Assembly (NCBI GenBank): GCA_910587865.1
Contig: CAJUNX010000032.1
Span: 1-45,881 of the forward strand
Direction of reading: 5' to 3'
DNA length: 45,881 bases
DNA from: an uncultured Roseburia sp.
GTDB lineage: Bacteria; Bacillota; Clostridia; Lachnospirales; Lachnospiraceae
Position 1 is the stretch's first letter. Every line of letters starts with the position of its first letter. Positions 33,775 to 41,439 of this stretch are shown piece after piece. The position numbers were made by a program, and so were the translations under genes. Below the pieces are notes generated by a model. It saw only the letters and a program-made list of their open reading frames with translations, was not told the origin of the DNA and ran no database searches.

Positions 33775-34109
33775 TACTTTTTCTTATAGTTCATATCGCC
33801 CGGCCCCTGTTCTTCCACGTCCATAAAACAGTGCCTCTCTCCTGCCATCGCCGGCAACGTTCCGCATCCTTTCGGATCAGTCGGTATTTTTACGAGTATA
33901 GCACACACTGTTTCCAAAAATCAATCCGTTTTTGCTCTCTGCCGCCCTCCCTATACATTTCTCTCCTGCCTTTCGCCCTTCCCGCATTTCACAGTAAATG
34001 ATTATATTTTTCTTACCATTTTCTTAATTCTTGCTATATTTACTTAACATCATGCCCAAAAGCGGTTATACTCATGAAAGAAAAAATCGGATCAAAAAAG
34101 GAGGCCCCT
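33775..34109. other. Divergent intergenic region with a plus-strand promoter
   Basis: No gene is seen. A likely promoter for the plus-strand gene is TTACCA (34013-34018), 16 bases, TATATT (34035-34040). The remainder is C/T-rich with no clear structure. Confidence 0.45.
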
Positions 34110-35069
34110 ATGCCCGGATTTGTTACACACTACATATTTGGAACGGAAGCTTACCGCAGGCAGAGCCATCCCACGCTGAAACGAACTCTTCACACACACA
34201 ATGCAGCCTATGCGCTCGGTCTTCAGGGACCGGATATTTTCTTTTACTACCTCCCGTCTTATGTACTGCACGGACACAATATCGGAGCGCTCGCGCATAC
34301 CAGCGGGACAAACGCGTTTTTTCACGGACTGCTGCATGGTTACCGGCAGCTTTCCGCTCCGGCGGACCGCCGCATCGCGGAGGCATACCTGACCGGCTAT
34401 CTCGGACACTATCTCCTTGACACGACCTGCCATCCTTATATCTACGCCATGACACACTTTACCGGCCGGACAAAGGATTATTTCTCCCGGCACGCCTACT
34501 TAGAGACGGACATTGACACGGCGCTTCTCGCGTTAAAGCTGCACCGGCGGCCCGGCAATTTTTTTATCGGCGATACGATGCGCCTGACGGCCCGGCAGAA
34601 GCGTGTCATAACGGATCTGCTCTGGTACGCTTATCACTACGCGTTTCCGGAGTACCGGCTGCACCGGTTCACCATGCGGCTCGGCATTTTTTCAATCCGG
34701 CTTGGTTTGCGGATCCTGCGTGACCGCAGCGGACAGAAAAAAGTGCTCTTCCGCTTTCTGGAAAAGCACTTTCTCGGCTACCCTCTGTTTTCGCCGCTGA
34801 TTGCAAGCGATACGCTCTTTTTCAGGACAGACCCGTTTAACCTGCGGCACGCGTCCTGGACAAACCCGTGGGACAGCAGACTGGTATCCACGGAAAGCTT
34901 CTTCGATCTCTATCGCAGGGCCATGCGCCGGTATGTTGCCATGACGCAGACACTGCATGATGCGCTTTCCGCAGAGGGGGCGGATGCGGCCCGAAAGATC
35001 CGCGCCTTCCTGGAGGAATACCAGAACCTCTCCTTCCACAGCGGGCTGGACGTGTCGATTCCGAGCTGA
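34110..35069 (+). CDS. Zinc-dependent phospholipase C-like protein (PF00882 type)
   Basis: A 319-residue protein. The start at 34110 (MPGFVTHYIFG) is preferred because GGAGG lies 6 bases upstream; the frame is open from 34074. His/Asp clusters typical of zinc phospholipase C/S1-P1-like folds are seen: 'VTHYIFG', 'HTHNAAYALGLQGPDIFFY', 'ALAHTSGTNAFFHGLL', 'GYLGHYLLDTTCHPYIY' and 'SRHAYLETDID'. There is no signal peptide, so it may act inside the cell, possibly on phospholipids, or be a non-catalytic relative. It has its own promoter and stands alone on the plus strand. Confidence 0.8.
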   Translation: MPGFVTHYIFGTEAYRRQSHPTLKRTLHTHNAAYALGLQGPDIFFYYLPSYVLHGHNIGALAHTSGTNAFFHGLLHGYRQLSAPADRRIAEAYLTGYLGHYLLDTTCHPYIYAMTHFTGRTKDYFSRHAYLETDIDTALLALKLHRRPGNFFIGDTMRLTARQKRVITDLLWYAYHYAFPEYRLHRFTMRLGIFSIRLGLRILRDRSGQKKVLFRFLEKHFLGYPLFSPLIASDTLFFRTDPFNLRHASWTNPWDSRLVSTESFFDLYRRAMRRYVAMTQTLHDALSAEGADAARKIRAFLEEYQNLSFHSGLDVSIPS

Positions 35070-35248
35070 TCCGTGTGCCGGTTCCGGGTTCCCCTGCGTC
35101 CCGGTTCCAGGACCTCTTCCGATTTCAGCCTCCGGTTTCAGGGCCGCTTCCTGATTCGGGCACACCGGCCATGACCGGAGCCGTTCTCAGACTCATTTCT
35201 CTTTCGTCTCTCATATCGCCCCGCCGGCTCCGATAATTAAAATCAGCT

Positions 35249-36196
35249 TTAATTTTTCTCCGTCTCTTTTAAAAACGCCGCGACCTGATCCGTCACCATC
35301 TGCATCAGCCGGATCCTGGCCTCGAGGCTCGCCCAGGCGATATGCGGTGTGATGATCAGACGCTCACTGTCTTTGATTTCTCTCAGCGGATTGGTACTGC
35401 TCATCGGCTCCACGCTCAAAACATCCAGTCCTGCAGCAGAAATCAAATGTTCTTTTAACGCATCGGCGAGATCCTGCTCCACAACAATCGGCCCCCTTCC
35501 CAAATTTAAAAGGATCGCCGAATCTTTCATCTTCTCAAACGCGCTTCGGTTCATCAGCCCTTCCGTGTTCTGATCGAGCGGTGCGTGAATGGAGATAATA
35601 TCAGATGTCTTTAACAGCGTCTCAAACTCCACCCGCTCATATCCCTCCTGATTATTTTTGCCGGAGGTCGAATAATAGATCACATGACAGCCGAACAGCT
35701 TCGCGAGATCCGCCACACGGCGCCCGATTGCCCCAAGGCCGATGATTCCCCAGGTTTTCTGATCCAGCTCATGGAAAACATTGGAAAAATGCGTGAACAT
35801 GGTGTCCGCGATATAGCGCTCGGACTTGACATAGTCGTCGTAGTACGGCAGCTTTTCCAACAGATAAAAAAGCATGGCAAACGTGTGCTGCGCGACCGTC
35901 TCCGTCGAATAGCCTGCAACGTTGCGCCATTCGATCCCTCTCCTGGCGAGATAGTCCTTGTCGAGAATATTCGTGCCGGTCGCCGTCACACAGACCAGTA
36001 TTATCTTCGGCGCATCGCCGATCGTCTCCTGATTGATGGAAACCTTGTTTGTTATGACGATATCGGCATCTTTTGTCCGCTCCTTTGCCTGCTGCAGTGT
36101 AGAAAAATCAAACAATTCCAGCTCCCCGAGCTCCTTAAGCCCTGTCATATCAATGTCATCCCCGATTGTTTTTGCATCCAGAAATACGATTTTCAT
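35249..36196 (-). CDS. D-2-hydroxyacid dehydrogenase (NAD-dependent)
   Basis: A 315-residue cytoplasmic enzyme that interconverts D-2-hydroxy acids and 2-oxo acids. The NAD-binding motif is 'GIIGLGAIGRRVADLAKLFG' (GxGxxG). The catalytic residues are Arg in 'LLNLGRGPIV', Glu within 'DVLSVEPM', and His in 'IITPHIAWAS'. The closest subgroup may be glycerate/hydroxypyruvate reductase, but I cannot settle it. RBS AAAGGAGAGACAT precedes the ATG at 36196. Neighbours give no pathway clue. Confidence 0.93.
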   Translation of the reverse strand: MKIVFLDAKTIGDDIDMTGLKELGELELFDFSTLQQAKERTKDADIVITNKVSINQETIGDAPKIILVCVTATGTNILDKDYLARRGIEWRNVAGYSTETVAQHTFAMLFYLLEKLPYYDDYVKSERYIADTMFTHFSNVFHELDQKTWGIIGLGAIGRRVADLAKLFGCHVIYYSTSGKNNQEGYERVEFETLLKTSDIISIHAPLDQNTEGLMNRSAFEKMKDSAILLNLGRGPIVVEQDLADALKEHLISAAGLDVLSVEPMSSTNPLREIKDSERLIITPHIAWASLEARIRLMQMVTDQVAAFLKETEKN

Positions 36197-36278
36197 ATGT
36201 CTCTCCTTTCATTTGCCGTGTGCACTGCCGGCACAGACGTTACCGATTTTTCCGCCATGCCGTGTAATGTTTCAATCT

Positions 36279-37151
36279 TTACACCTGCTGCTCTGGCTCC
36301 GTCCTCCCCAGATATCCGCGCAGCGCTTCCATCCGCTCCTGCGTGATCCGCACCCCTTCATCGTAGAGTCTCCGCAGCTTCACCGTGTCGTTCTCCGTCC
36401 TCCCCACGCCGTATGTGCTCTCCGGCGCAATCACAAAGACGCGACCCTCGTCCTCAAGCCGACGCAGGCGCTCCATGGACTCATTGTAGCGCTCCGCCCG
36501 GTGTTCCATATCCTCCACAATCTTCGGATATTTCCGATAGAGCCGGTTCGTCAGCTTCACCGCATTCTCGGTCTTTCTCACGAATCCGCTCTCCCTTGTG
36601 AGAACCACAATCACCTTATCGCATCCCACTGCAAATGCGCGTTCATAGGGAACCGAATCCGAGACACCCCCGTCCAGATAGTAGTGTTTTCCCACCTTCA
36701 CCGGCTGAAACAGCACCGGAAGCGCACAGCTTGCCACCAGTGTATCCCGCATCTCCTCGCCCCGGGCTACCGTGAGATATTCCGGCTTTCCGGTGTGCAG
36801 ATTGGTGACCACAGCCTCCACCTCGCCCGGATAGGCCGCAAACGCCTCATAGTCAAACGGAAGCAGCTTCTGCGGGATTTCCCCGAATACAAAGTCCGTG
36901 TTGTAATACGTGCGCTTTTTGCGGTTGAGCAGGTGGCGCATCCCCATGTAGCGTTTATCGCTCATATAGTTTTCCATCAGTTTTAAATTCCGCCCCTGCT
37001 GCCCTGAAAGATAGGACACTCCGAATGCGATCCCAGCCGATACCCCCGCGTAATAATCCGGCATCAGCCCTTCTTCCAGAAAAACATCCATCACGCCGCA
37101 GGAAAAAATCGTGCGGTTCGCTCCTCCTTCAAATACCATTCCTAACTTCAT
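36279..37151 (-). CDS. Patatin-like phospholipase
   Basis: A 290-residue cytoplasmic lipid acyl hydrolase. The catalytic dyad is visible: nucleophile Ser in 'AGVSAGIAFG' (GxSxG) and Asp in 'YYLDGGVSDS' (DG[GA]). The oxyanion hole is 'FEGGANRTIFSCGV'. The start at 37151 (MKLGMVFEGG) follows GAGAGG; an ATG at 37163 is an alternative. It resembles the YjjU/RssA-like patatins of Firmicutes. The substrate is probably a phospholipid. Confidence 0.93.
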   Translation of the reverse strand: MKLGMVFEGGANRTIFSCGVMDVFLEEGLMPDYYAGVSAGIAFGVSYLSGQQGRNLKLMENYMSDKRYMGMRHLLNRKKRTYYNTDFVFGEIPQKLLPFDYEAFAAYPGEVEAVVTNLHTGKPEYLTVARGEEMRDTLVASCALPVLFQPVKVGKHYYLDGGVSDSVPYERAFAVGCDKVIVVLTRESGFVRKTENAVKLTNRLYRKYPKIVEDMEHRAERYNESMERLRRLEDEGRVFVIAPESTYGVGRTENDTVKLRRLYDEGVRITQERMEALRGYLGRTEPEQQV

Positions 37152-37205
37152 ATATCCTCTCATTCCGCCGCATGCTGCGGCACTGTCTTTTTTACATTCC
37201 TACTT

Positions 37206-37235
37206 AGTATAGCTCTCCCGCATCAATCTGTCCAA
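37206..37235 (-). promoter_or_regulatory. Sigma-A-type promoter of the patatin gene
   Basis: On the minus strand TTGGAC, 18 bases, then TATACT, about 55 bases before the start codon at 37151. Confidence 0.5.
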
Positions 37236-37261
37236 TGTTTCCTTATTCTCCGCTGCCCACA

Positions 37262-37290
37262 TTGACCCGGCAGAAAATTCCTGCTATGAT
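37262..37290 (+). promoter_or_regulatory. Sigma-A-type promoter of the MATE gene
   Basis: TTGACC, 17 bases, then TATGAT, some 75 bases before the MATE start at 37367. This also argues against an earlier start of that gene. Confidence 0.7.
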
Positions 37291-37366
37291 TGACCGTGGC
37301 GCCGGTTCCCCGGACGGATTTTTCACCCGGCAGCCTGCTATAAGACAAACAGGAGAGTACACTGAT

Positions 37367-38716
37367 ATGAACAAAGATCTGACAAAAGGACCTGTCTTAA
37401 CCTCTATGCTGCGCTTCGCGGTCCCGATGTTTCTCGGGAACCTGCTGCAGCAGTGCTACAACATCGCCGACACGCTGATCGTCGGACGCTATCTCGGCCC
37501 GAACGCCCTGGCCGCCGTCGGCTCCGCCTTTACCCTGATGACGTTTCTGACCTCCATACTGCTGGGGCTTAGTATGGGAAGCGGCGCCGTCTTTTCCATC
37601 CGTTTCGGCGAGCGGGACGAGGAGGGGTTAAAGGAGTGCATCTGCACCTCTTTTGTACTGATTCTTTCGCTTACCGTTGCCTTAAACATCCTCGTGTTTC
37701 TGCTGATCGATCCGCTCCTCGCCCTTCTTCAGGTCCCGGCGGGCGTGTGGGATCTGATGCGCGAGTACCTGACTGTGATTTTCTGCGGCATTGCCGCGAC
37801 CTTCCTCTACAATTTTTTTGCGTCTCTGCTGCGCGCGCTGGGCAATTCCGTGGTTCCCCTTGCCTTCCTTGCCATATCCGCCGTACTCAATATCGCGCTG
37901 GATCTGTGGTTTGTCACCGGTCTGAATCTGCATGTTTCCGGCGCAGCAGCCGCGACCGTGATCGCGCAGTATGTCTCCGGCGCAGGCATCGCGCTCTACG
38001 CCCGGCTCTGCGTCCCGCAGCTTCACGTCCGCAGGCGGCATTTTAAAATCCGCGCCGCGCGCGTAAAAGAAATCGCCGGATTTTCCCTGCTGACCTGCGT
38101 CCAGCAATCCGTGATGAACTTAGGGATCCTGATGGTGCAGGGGCTTGTAAACAGCTTCGGCGCGACGATCATGGCCGCGTTTGCCGTCGCCGTAAAAATC
38201 GATGCCTTCGCCTACATGCCCGTGCAGGATTTCGGAAATGCATTTTCGACCTTTGTCGCGCAGAATTTCGGCGCAAAAAAAATGGACCGCATCCGCGCCG
38301 GTATCCGCGGCGCATTTGCGACATCCATGCTGTTTTGTATCGTTATCTCGGCGGGCGTATGGATTGCCGCACGCCCGCTGATGCAGATCTTTGTCAATGC
38401 GGGCGAGACTGCTATCCTGACCGAAGGGATCCGCTATCTGCGCATTGAGGGGAGCTTTTACTGCGGCATCGGCTGTCTGTTTCTGCTCTACGGCCTCTAC
38501 CGCGCTCTCGCGAAGCCGGGAATGTCCGTCGTGCTCACCGTGATCTCTCTCGGTACGCGCGTCGCGCTCGCCTATGCGCTCTCCGCCGTCCCGGCAATCG
38601 GCGTCGCCGGGATCTGGTGGGCAATCCCGATCGGCTGGTTTCTCGCGGATCTCACCGGAATCCTTTATTACTTTATAAAGATCGTCCCCGCCAAAAAAAC
38701 GGGCCTCCCCGCCTGA
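37367..38716 (+). CDS. MATE-family multidrug/cation antiporter
   Basis: A 449-residue inner-membrane exporter with 12 predicted helices, driven by sodium or protons. Typical family features are 'MLRFAVPMFLGNLLQQCYNIADTLIVGRYLG', 'GLSMGSGAVFSIRFGERDEE' and the second-half 'QNFGAKKMDRIRAGI'. The start at 37367 is fixed by AGGAGAG upstream and the promoter at 37262-37290; the open frame from 37235 includes that promoter. It lies divergently from the patatin gene. Substrate unknown. Confidence 0.94.
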   Translation: MNKDLTKGPVLTSMLRFAVPMFLGNLLQQCYNIADTLIVGRYLGPNALAAVGSAFTLMTFLTSILLGLSMGSGAVFSIRFGERDEEGLKECICTSFVLILSLTVALNILVFLLIDPLLALLQVPAGVWDLMREYLTVIFCGIAATFLYNFFASLLRALGNSVVPLAFLAISAVLNIALDLWFVTGLNLHVSGAAAATVIAQYVSGAGIALYARLCVPQLHVRRRHFKIRAARVKEIAGFSLLTCVQQSVMNLGILMVQGLVNSFGATIMAAFAVAVKIDAFAYMPVQDFGNAFSTFVAQNFGAKKMDRIRAGIRGAFATSMLFCIVISAGVWIAARPLMQIFVNAGETAILTEGIRYLRIEGSFYCGIGCLFLLYGLYRALAKPGMSVVLTVISLGTRVALAYALSAVPAIGVAGIWWAIPIGWFLADLTGILYYFIKIVPAKKTGLPA

Positions 38717-38751
38717 TCCAGAAAAGTGTCTGACGCGTTCCCGCCCCCCGT

Positions 38752-39198
38752 TTACCGTTGCGGCATGATCGGACTTTCTGCCACGTACATAGTCACACCG
38801 CGGATTTCCTTTACCGTAACAATCGCACCTGCTTCAAAAATCCGTTCTTCCTCATATGCACGGGCCGTCCATTCCTGCCCGCGGTATACAGCCGTCCCTG
38901 TGCCTTTCAGGTTATCCACCGTCTCGGTCAGACAGACATTCTCACCGATGACCCGCTCGTAATTGGTCCGGATCAGATGGGGCTTTAAGTACCGGAGCGC
39001 CCATGGTCTCGTAAAATACAGCAGAATCAGCGATACCGTCACGAACGCGAGAAACTGCCAGAAAAAACCAAGTCCTGCCGCACAGCAGAGCAGCGCCGCC
39101 AGCGCACCGCCAGCAAACCAGATCGAGGTCAGACCGACAGTGATGATCTCAGCCACTGCAAAGCCGATGATCAGAACAATCCAGAGAATTGCTTCCAT
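38752..39198 (-). CDS. NfeD-like membrane protein
   Basis: A 148-residue protein with two or three membrane helices ('AILWIVLIIGFAVAEIITVG', 'SIWFAGGALAALLCCAAGLGFFWQFLAFVTVSLILLYF') and a C-terminal OB-fold domain ('IGENVCLTETVDN', 'GTAVYRGQEWTARA', 'AGAIVTVKEIRGVTMYV'). This matches the short NfeD type that usually accompanies an SPFH/flotillin partner; no partner is adjacent here. The start at 39198 is set by AAAGGAGGTG; the open frame to 39228 is leader. Confidence 0.88.
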   Translation of the reverse strand: MEAILWIVLIIGFAVAEIITVGLTSIWFAGGALAALLCCAAGLGFFWQFLAFVTVSLILLYFTRPWALRYLKPHLIRTNYERVIGENVCLTETVDNLKGTGTAVYRGQEWTARAYEEERIFEAGAIVTVKEIRGVTMYVAESPIMPQR

Positions 39199-39324
39199 AC
39201 AGACACCTCCTTTGATAACTGTTTCCATGATACCATACTTTCTTTTCTTTTACTACCGGTTAATATTGGGGCGCATCCTGCCGAAATATAAGATAAGTAT
39301 CAGATTATCTCAGGAGGGATTATT

Positions 39325-40056
39325 ATGGCGGTAAATCCTGCTTTTAACGGAGCCGGCACCACGTTAAGTTCCGGCTATTATATCAGAAATTTCTACTCGG
39401 CAGCGCGGAATGCGCGCACCACCGCAGGACGGCGGGACATGAGCAATCCGGAGCTGACACAGGCGGACGGAGCTGCGCTCCGCAGAGCGGTGCGCAGCCT
39501 CTCGCGATCCGAATTCACGGAGACACAGGACGAGGATATCCGCAACAAAGCGATGGCTTATGTCGAGACATATAATCATATGCTCGCATCGGCATCCGAA
39601 TCCTCCGACGACCGGATCCTGCGCTCTGCGAAGCAGATGAAGGCCCTCACGCAGAGTTATGCCTCCGAGCTTGATAAAATCGGCATCACGGTAAACGATG
39701 ACGGCACACTTGAAAGCCGGGAGGCACGGCTGTCCACCTCTCCGCTCTCAAAATTGGAGAAGCTTTTTTCCAAAGATTCCGGGTTTATGCAGAAGATCTC
39801 GGCTCACTCCAGAAAGATCGAGCGTCAGAGCGACGCGCTCCTGACGGAAGAGGCGCAGCGGCGGGCGGCAAAGCGAACGGCCTCACAGGGAACCGTTACC
39901 GATCCGGGTTCTGCCGGCAGCACGTCTTCCGGCGCCGCAGGTTCTTCCGCGGCAGGTTCTCCGGCGACGGCAGCCGCACAGATCGTCTCTGCGGCGATGG
40001 ATCTGGATATGCTCTCCCACACCGGGATCGGCGGCCATATCAATCTCACCTTATAA
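39325..40056 (+). CDS. Small protein resembling part of the flagellar cap protein FliD
   Basis: A 243-residue protein with no signal peptide. Residues about 70-165 ('AMAYVETYNHMLASA', 'SYASELDKIGITVNDDGTLE', 'LSKLEKLFSKDSGFMQKISAHSRKIER') follow the pattern of the FliD C-terminal region (FVxxYNxL..., LxxIGIxxNxDGTL, LxxLF). The FliD N-terminal region and repeats are missing, and the C-terminus is a Ser/Gly/Ala-rich tail. No other flagellar gene is present in the window. RBS AGGAGGG and a terminator at 40079 make it a compact single gene. Function unknown. Confidence 0.75.
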   Translation: MAVNPAFNGAGTTLSSGYYIRNFYSAARNARTTAGRRDMSNPELTQADGAALRRAVRSLSRSEFTETQDEDIRNKAMAYVETYNHMLASASESSDDRILRSAKQMKALTQSYASELDKIGITVNDDGTLESREARLSTSPLSKLEKLFSKDSGFMQKISAHSRKIERQSDALLTEEAQRRAAKRTASQGTVTDPGSAGSTSSGAAGSSAAGSPATAAAQIVSAAMDLDMLSHTGIGGHINLTL

Positions 40057-40078
40057 TCTTATATCGCAAAGCTCAGAA

Positions 40079-40117
40079 GCTGCGGCAAAATTCCCGGATT
40101 TTGCCGCAGCCCCTTTT
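40079..40117 (+). terminator. Intrinsic terminator of the FliD-like gene
   Basis: Perfect stem GCTGCGGCAAAAT/ATTTTGCCGCAGC followed by CCCTTTTT. Confidence 0.9.
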
Positions 40118-40155
40118 TACACCGGGACGGCTCTCTGCCGCATGTACCGTCCGTT

Positions 40156-41025
40156 CTATATTTTCTCACTATAAATATCTTTGTATCCCTCCCCGTAAAT
40201 TTCCCCTGCGCTGCTGACAATCAGAAACGCCGCCGGATCGATCCGTTTTACAATCTCCTCTAACTGCGGATACTGCTGCTTTTTGATCACACATAAAATC
40301 ACTTTTTTCTCCGTCCTCGTGTATGCGCCTTCCCCGTGAAGGTAGGTCACGCCCACCTCAAGCTCCTGTAAGACGGCTCCCGCAATACTTCCGGCGTGAT
40401 CGCTGATGACAAAAACCATTTTTGCCTCGTCCCTGCCATAGAGCACCACATCCAGCACAACCGCATTCACAATCACCGCGATACCCGCGTAGAGCGCCTT
40501 ATCAAGATCACCGAACACCAAACCGGATATGGCAACAATCAGGGTATCCGTGATCAGAAACAGATTGCCCGTCTTTAAATGACGGAATTTATTCCGCAGC
40601 AGCTTTATGATAATATCCGACCCGCCGGTTGTCGCCCCGGCCTTAAATATAATCCCCATACCGACAGCGACAAGCGCGGATCCGGCCAGCGCCGCCAGAA
40701 GCGGATTCCGGGTCAGGGCTCCGGTGGCTGCAAACAGATTCGTAAACCAGGAGATCACTGCCACTGCGTAAAAGGTGGATACAATAAATTTAAATCCAAA
40801 TTTAAAAAATGCAATCACGACAAGCGGAATATTAAAGAGAAAAAACCAGGTTCCCGTCTTCACCTGCGTCAGGTAACTCAGTATGATTGCAAGCCCCGAT
40901 ACCCCGCCCGGCGCCAGGTTATTCGGATCCAGAAACAGGCTGATTCCCGCGGAGTACACCGCCGCCCCTGCCGTAATCCACAGCCAGCGATTCCATATGC
41001 CGGCAGCTGCTTTTCTTTGTTCCAT
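40156..41025 (-). CDS. YitT-family membrane protein (DUF161 with C-terminal DUF2179)
   Basis: A 289-residue membrane protein. Five or so helices occupy residues about 12-190, with the family signature 'LFLDPNNLAPGGVSGLAIIL' and 'GATTGGSDIIIKLL'. The C-terminal cytoplasmic DUF2179 domain ('VGVTYLHGEGAYTRTEKKVILCVIKKQQ', 'DPAAFLIVSSAGEIYGEGY') resembles PII-like ligand-binding folds. Function not established. ATG at 41025 with AGGAGGAGTCTG upstream. The decayed PfkB gene lies directly upstream on the same strand. Confidence 0.93.
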   Translation of the reverse strand: MEQRKAAAGIWNRWLWITAGAAVYSAGISLFLDPNNLAPGGVSGLAIILSYLTQVKTGTWFFLFNIPLVVIAFFKFGFKFIVSTFYAVAVISWFTNLFAATGALTRNPLLAALAGSALVAVGMGIIFKAGATTGGSDIIIKLLRNKFRHLKTGNLFLITDTLIVAISGLVFGDLDKALYAGIAVIVNAVVLDVVLYGRDEAKMVFVISDHAGSIAGAVLQELEVGVTYLHGEGAYTRTEKKVILCVIKKQQYPQLEEIVKRIDPAAFLIVSSAGEIYGEGYKDIYSEKI

Positions 41026-41055
41026 TCAGACTCCTCCTGACCGTCGCACGGATTG

Positions 41056-41432
41056 TTATGCCCCTGACCTTATGTTCTCCCCGCCGTATTCCCACGCCCC
41101 GGCATACTGCAGTGTGACGCTGCTGCAGTCCGCCCCGCAGCGCATACACTCCGCCAGATTTCTTCCCTCAGGCAGCGCGGTCAGAAATCCGGCGATGCAG
41201 CTGTCCCCGGCGCCCATCGTGTCCGCTCCCTCACAGGGAACGATCCCGTACTCCGCAAACCGATCCCCGTCATAGCGATCTCAACATACGAAACCGCGGT
41301 CTTTCCCTCTTTCTGCCTCAGGCGGAAGAGATGACCAGGCAGGAGAGACCTCACCGATAACCCTCGCTGATCCCCGGCAGACTTTTCCACCTCCGCAAGA
41401 TCCCTTGCGAGATATCTGTCTAACCGTTCATA
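41056..41432 (-). pseudogene. Remnant of a PfkB-family sugar kinase (C-terminal end)
   Basis: On the minus strand the frame ending at 41056 encodes the PfkB signature 2, 'GADTMGAGDSCIAGFLTAL', with the catalytic Asp in GAGDS, then a proper C-terminus and stop. The frame is disrupted near 41278: 'KTAVSYVE' continues in another frame from 'RYDGDRFAEYG'. Upstream coding sense is lost within about 150 bases, where the LD-carboxypeptidase gene begins. Only about a third of a ~300-residue kinase remains, and the ATP/sugar-binding N-terminus is absent. The fragment resembles fructoselysine/ribokinase-type kinases. Confidence 0.75.
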
Positions 41433-41439
41433 GTACCTG

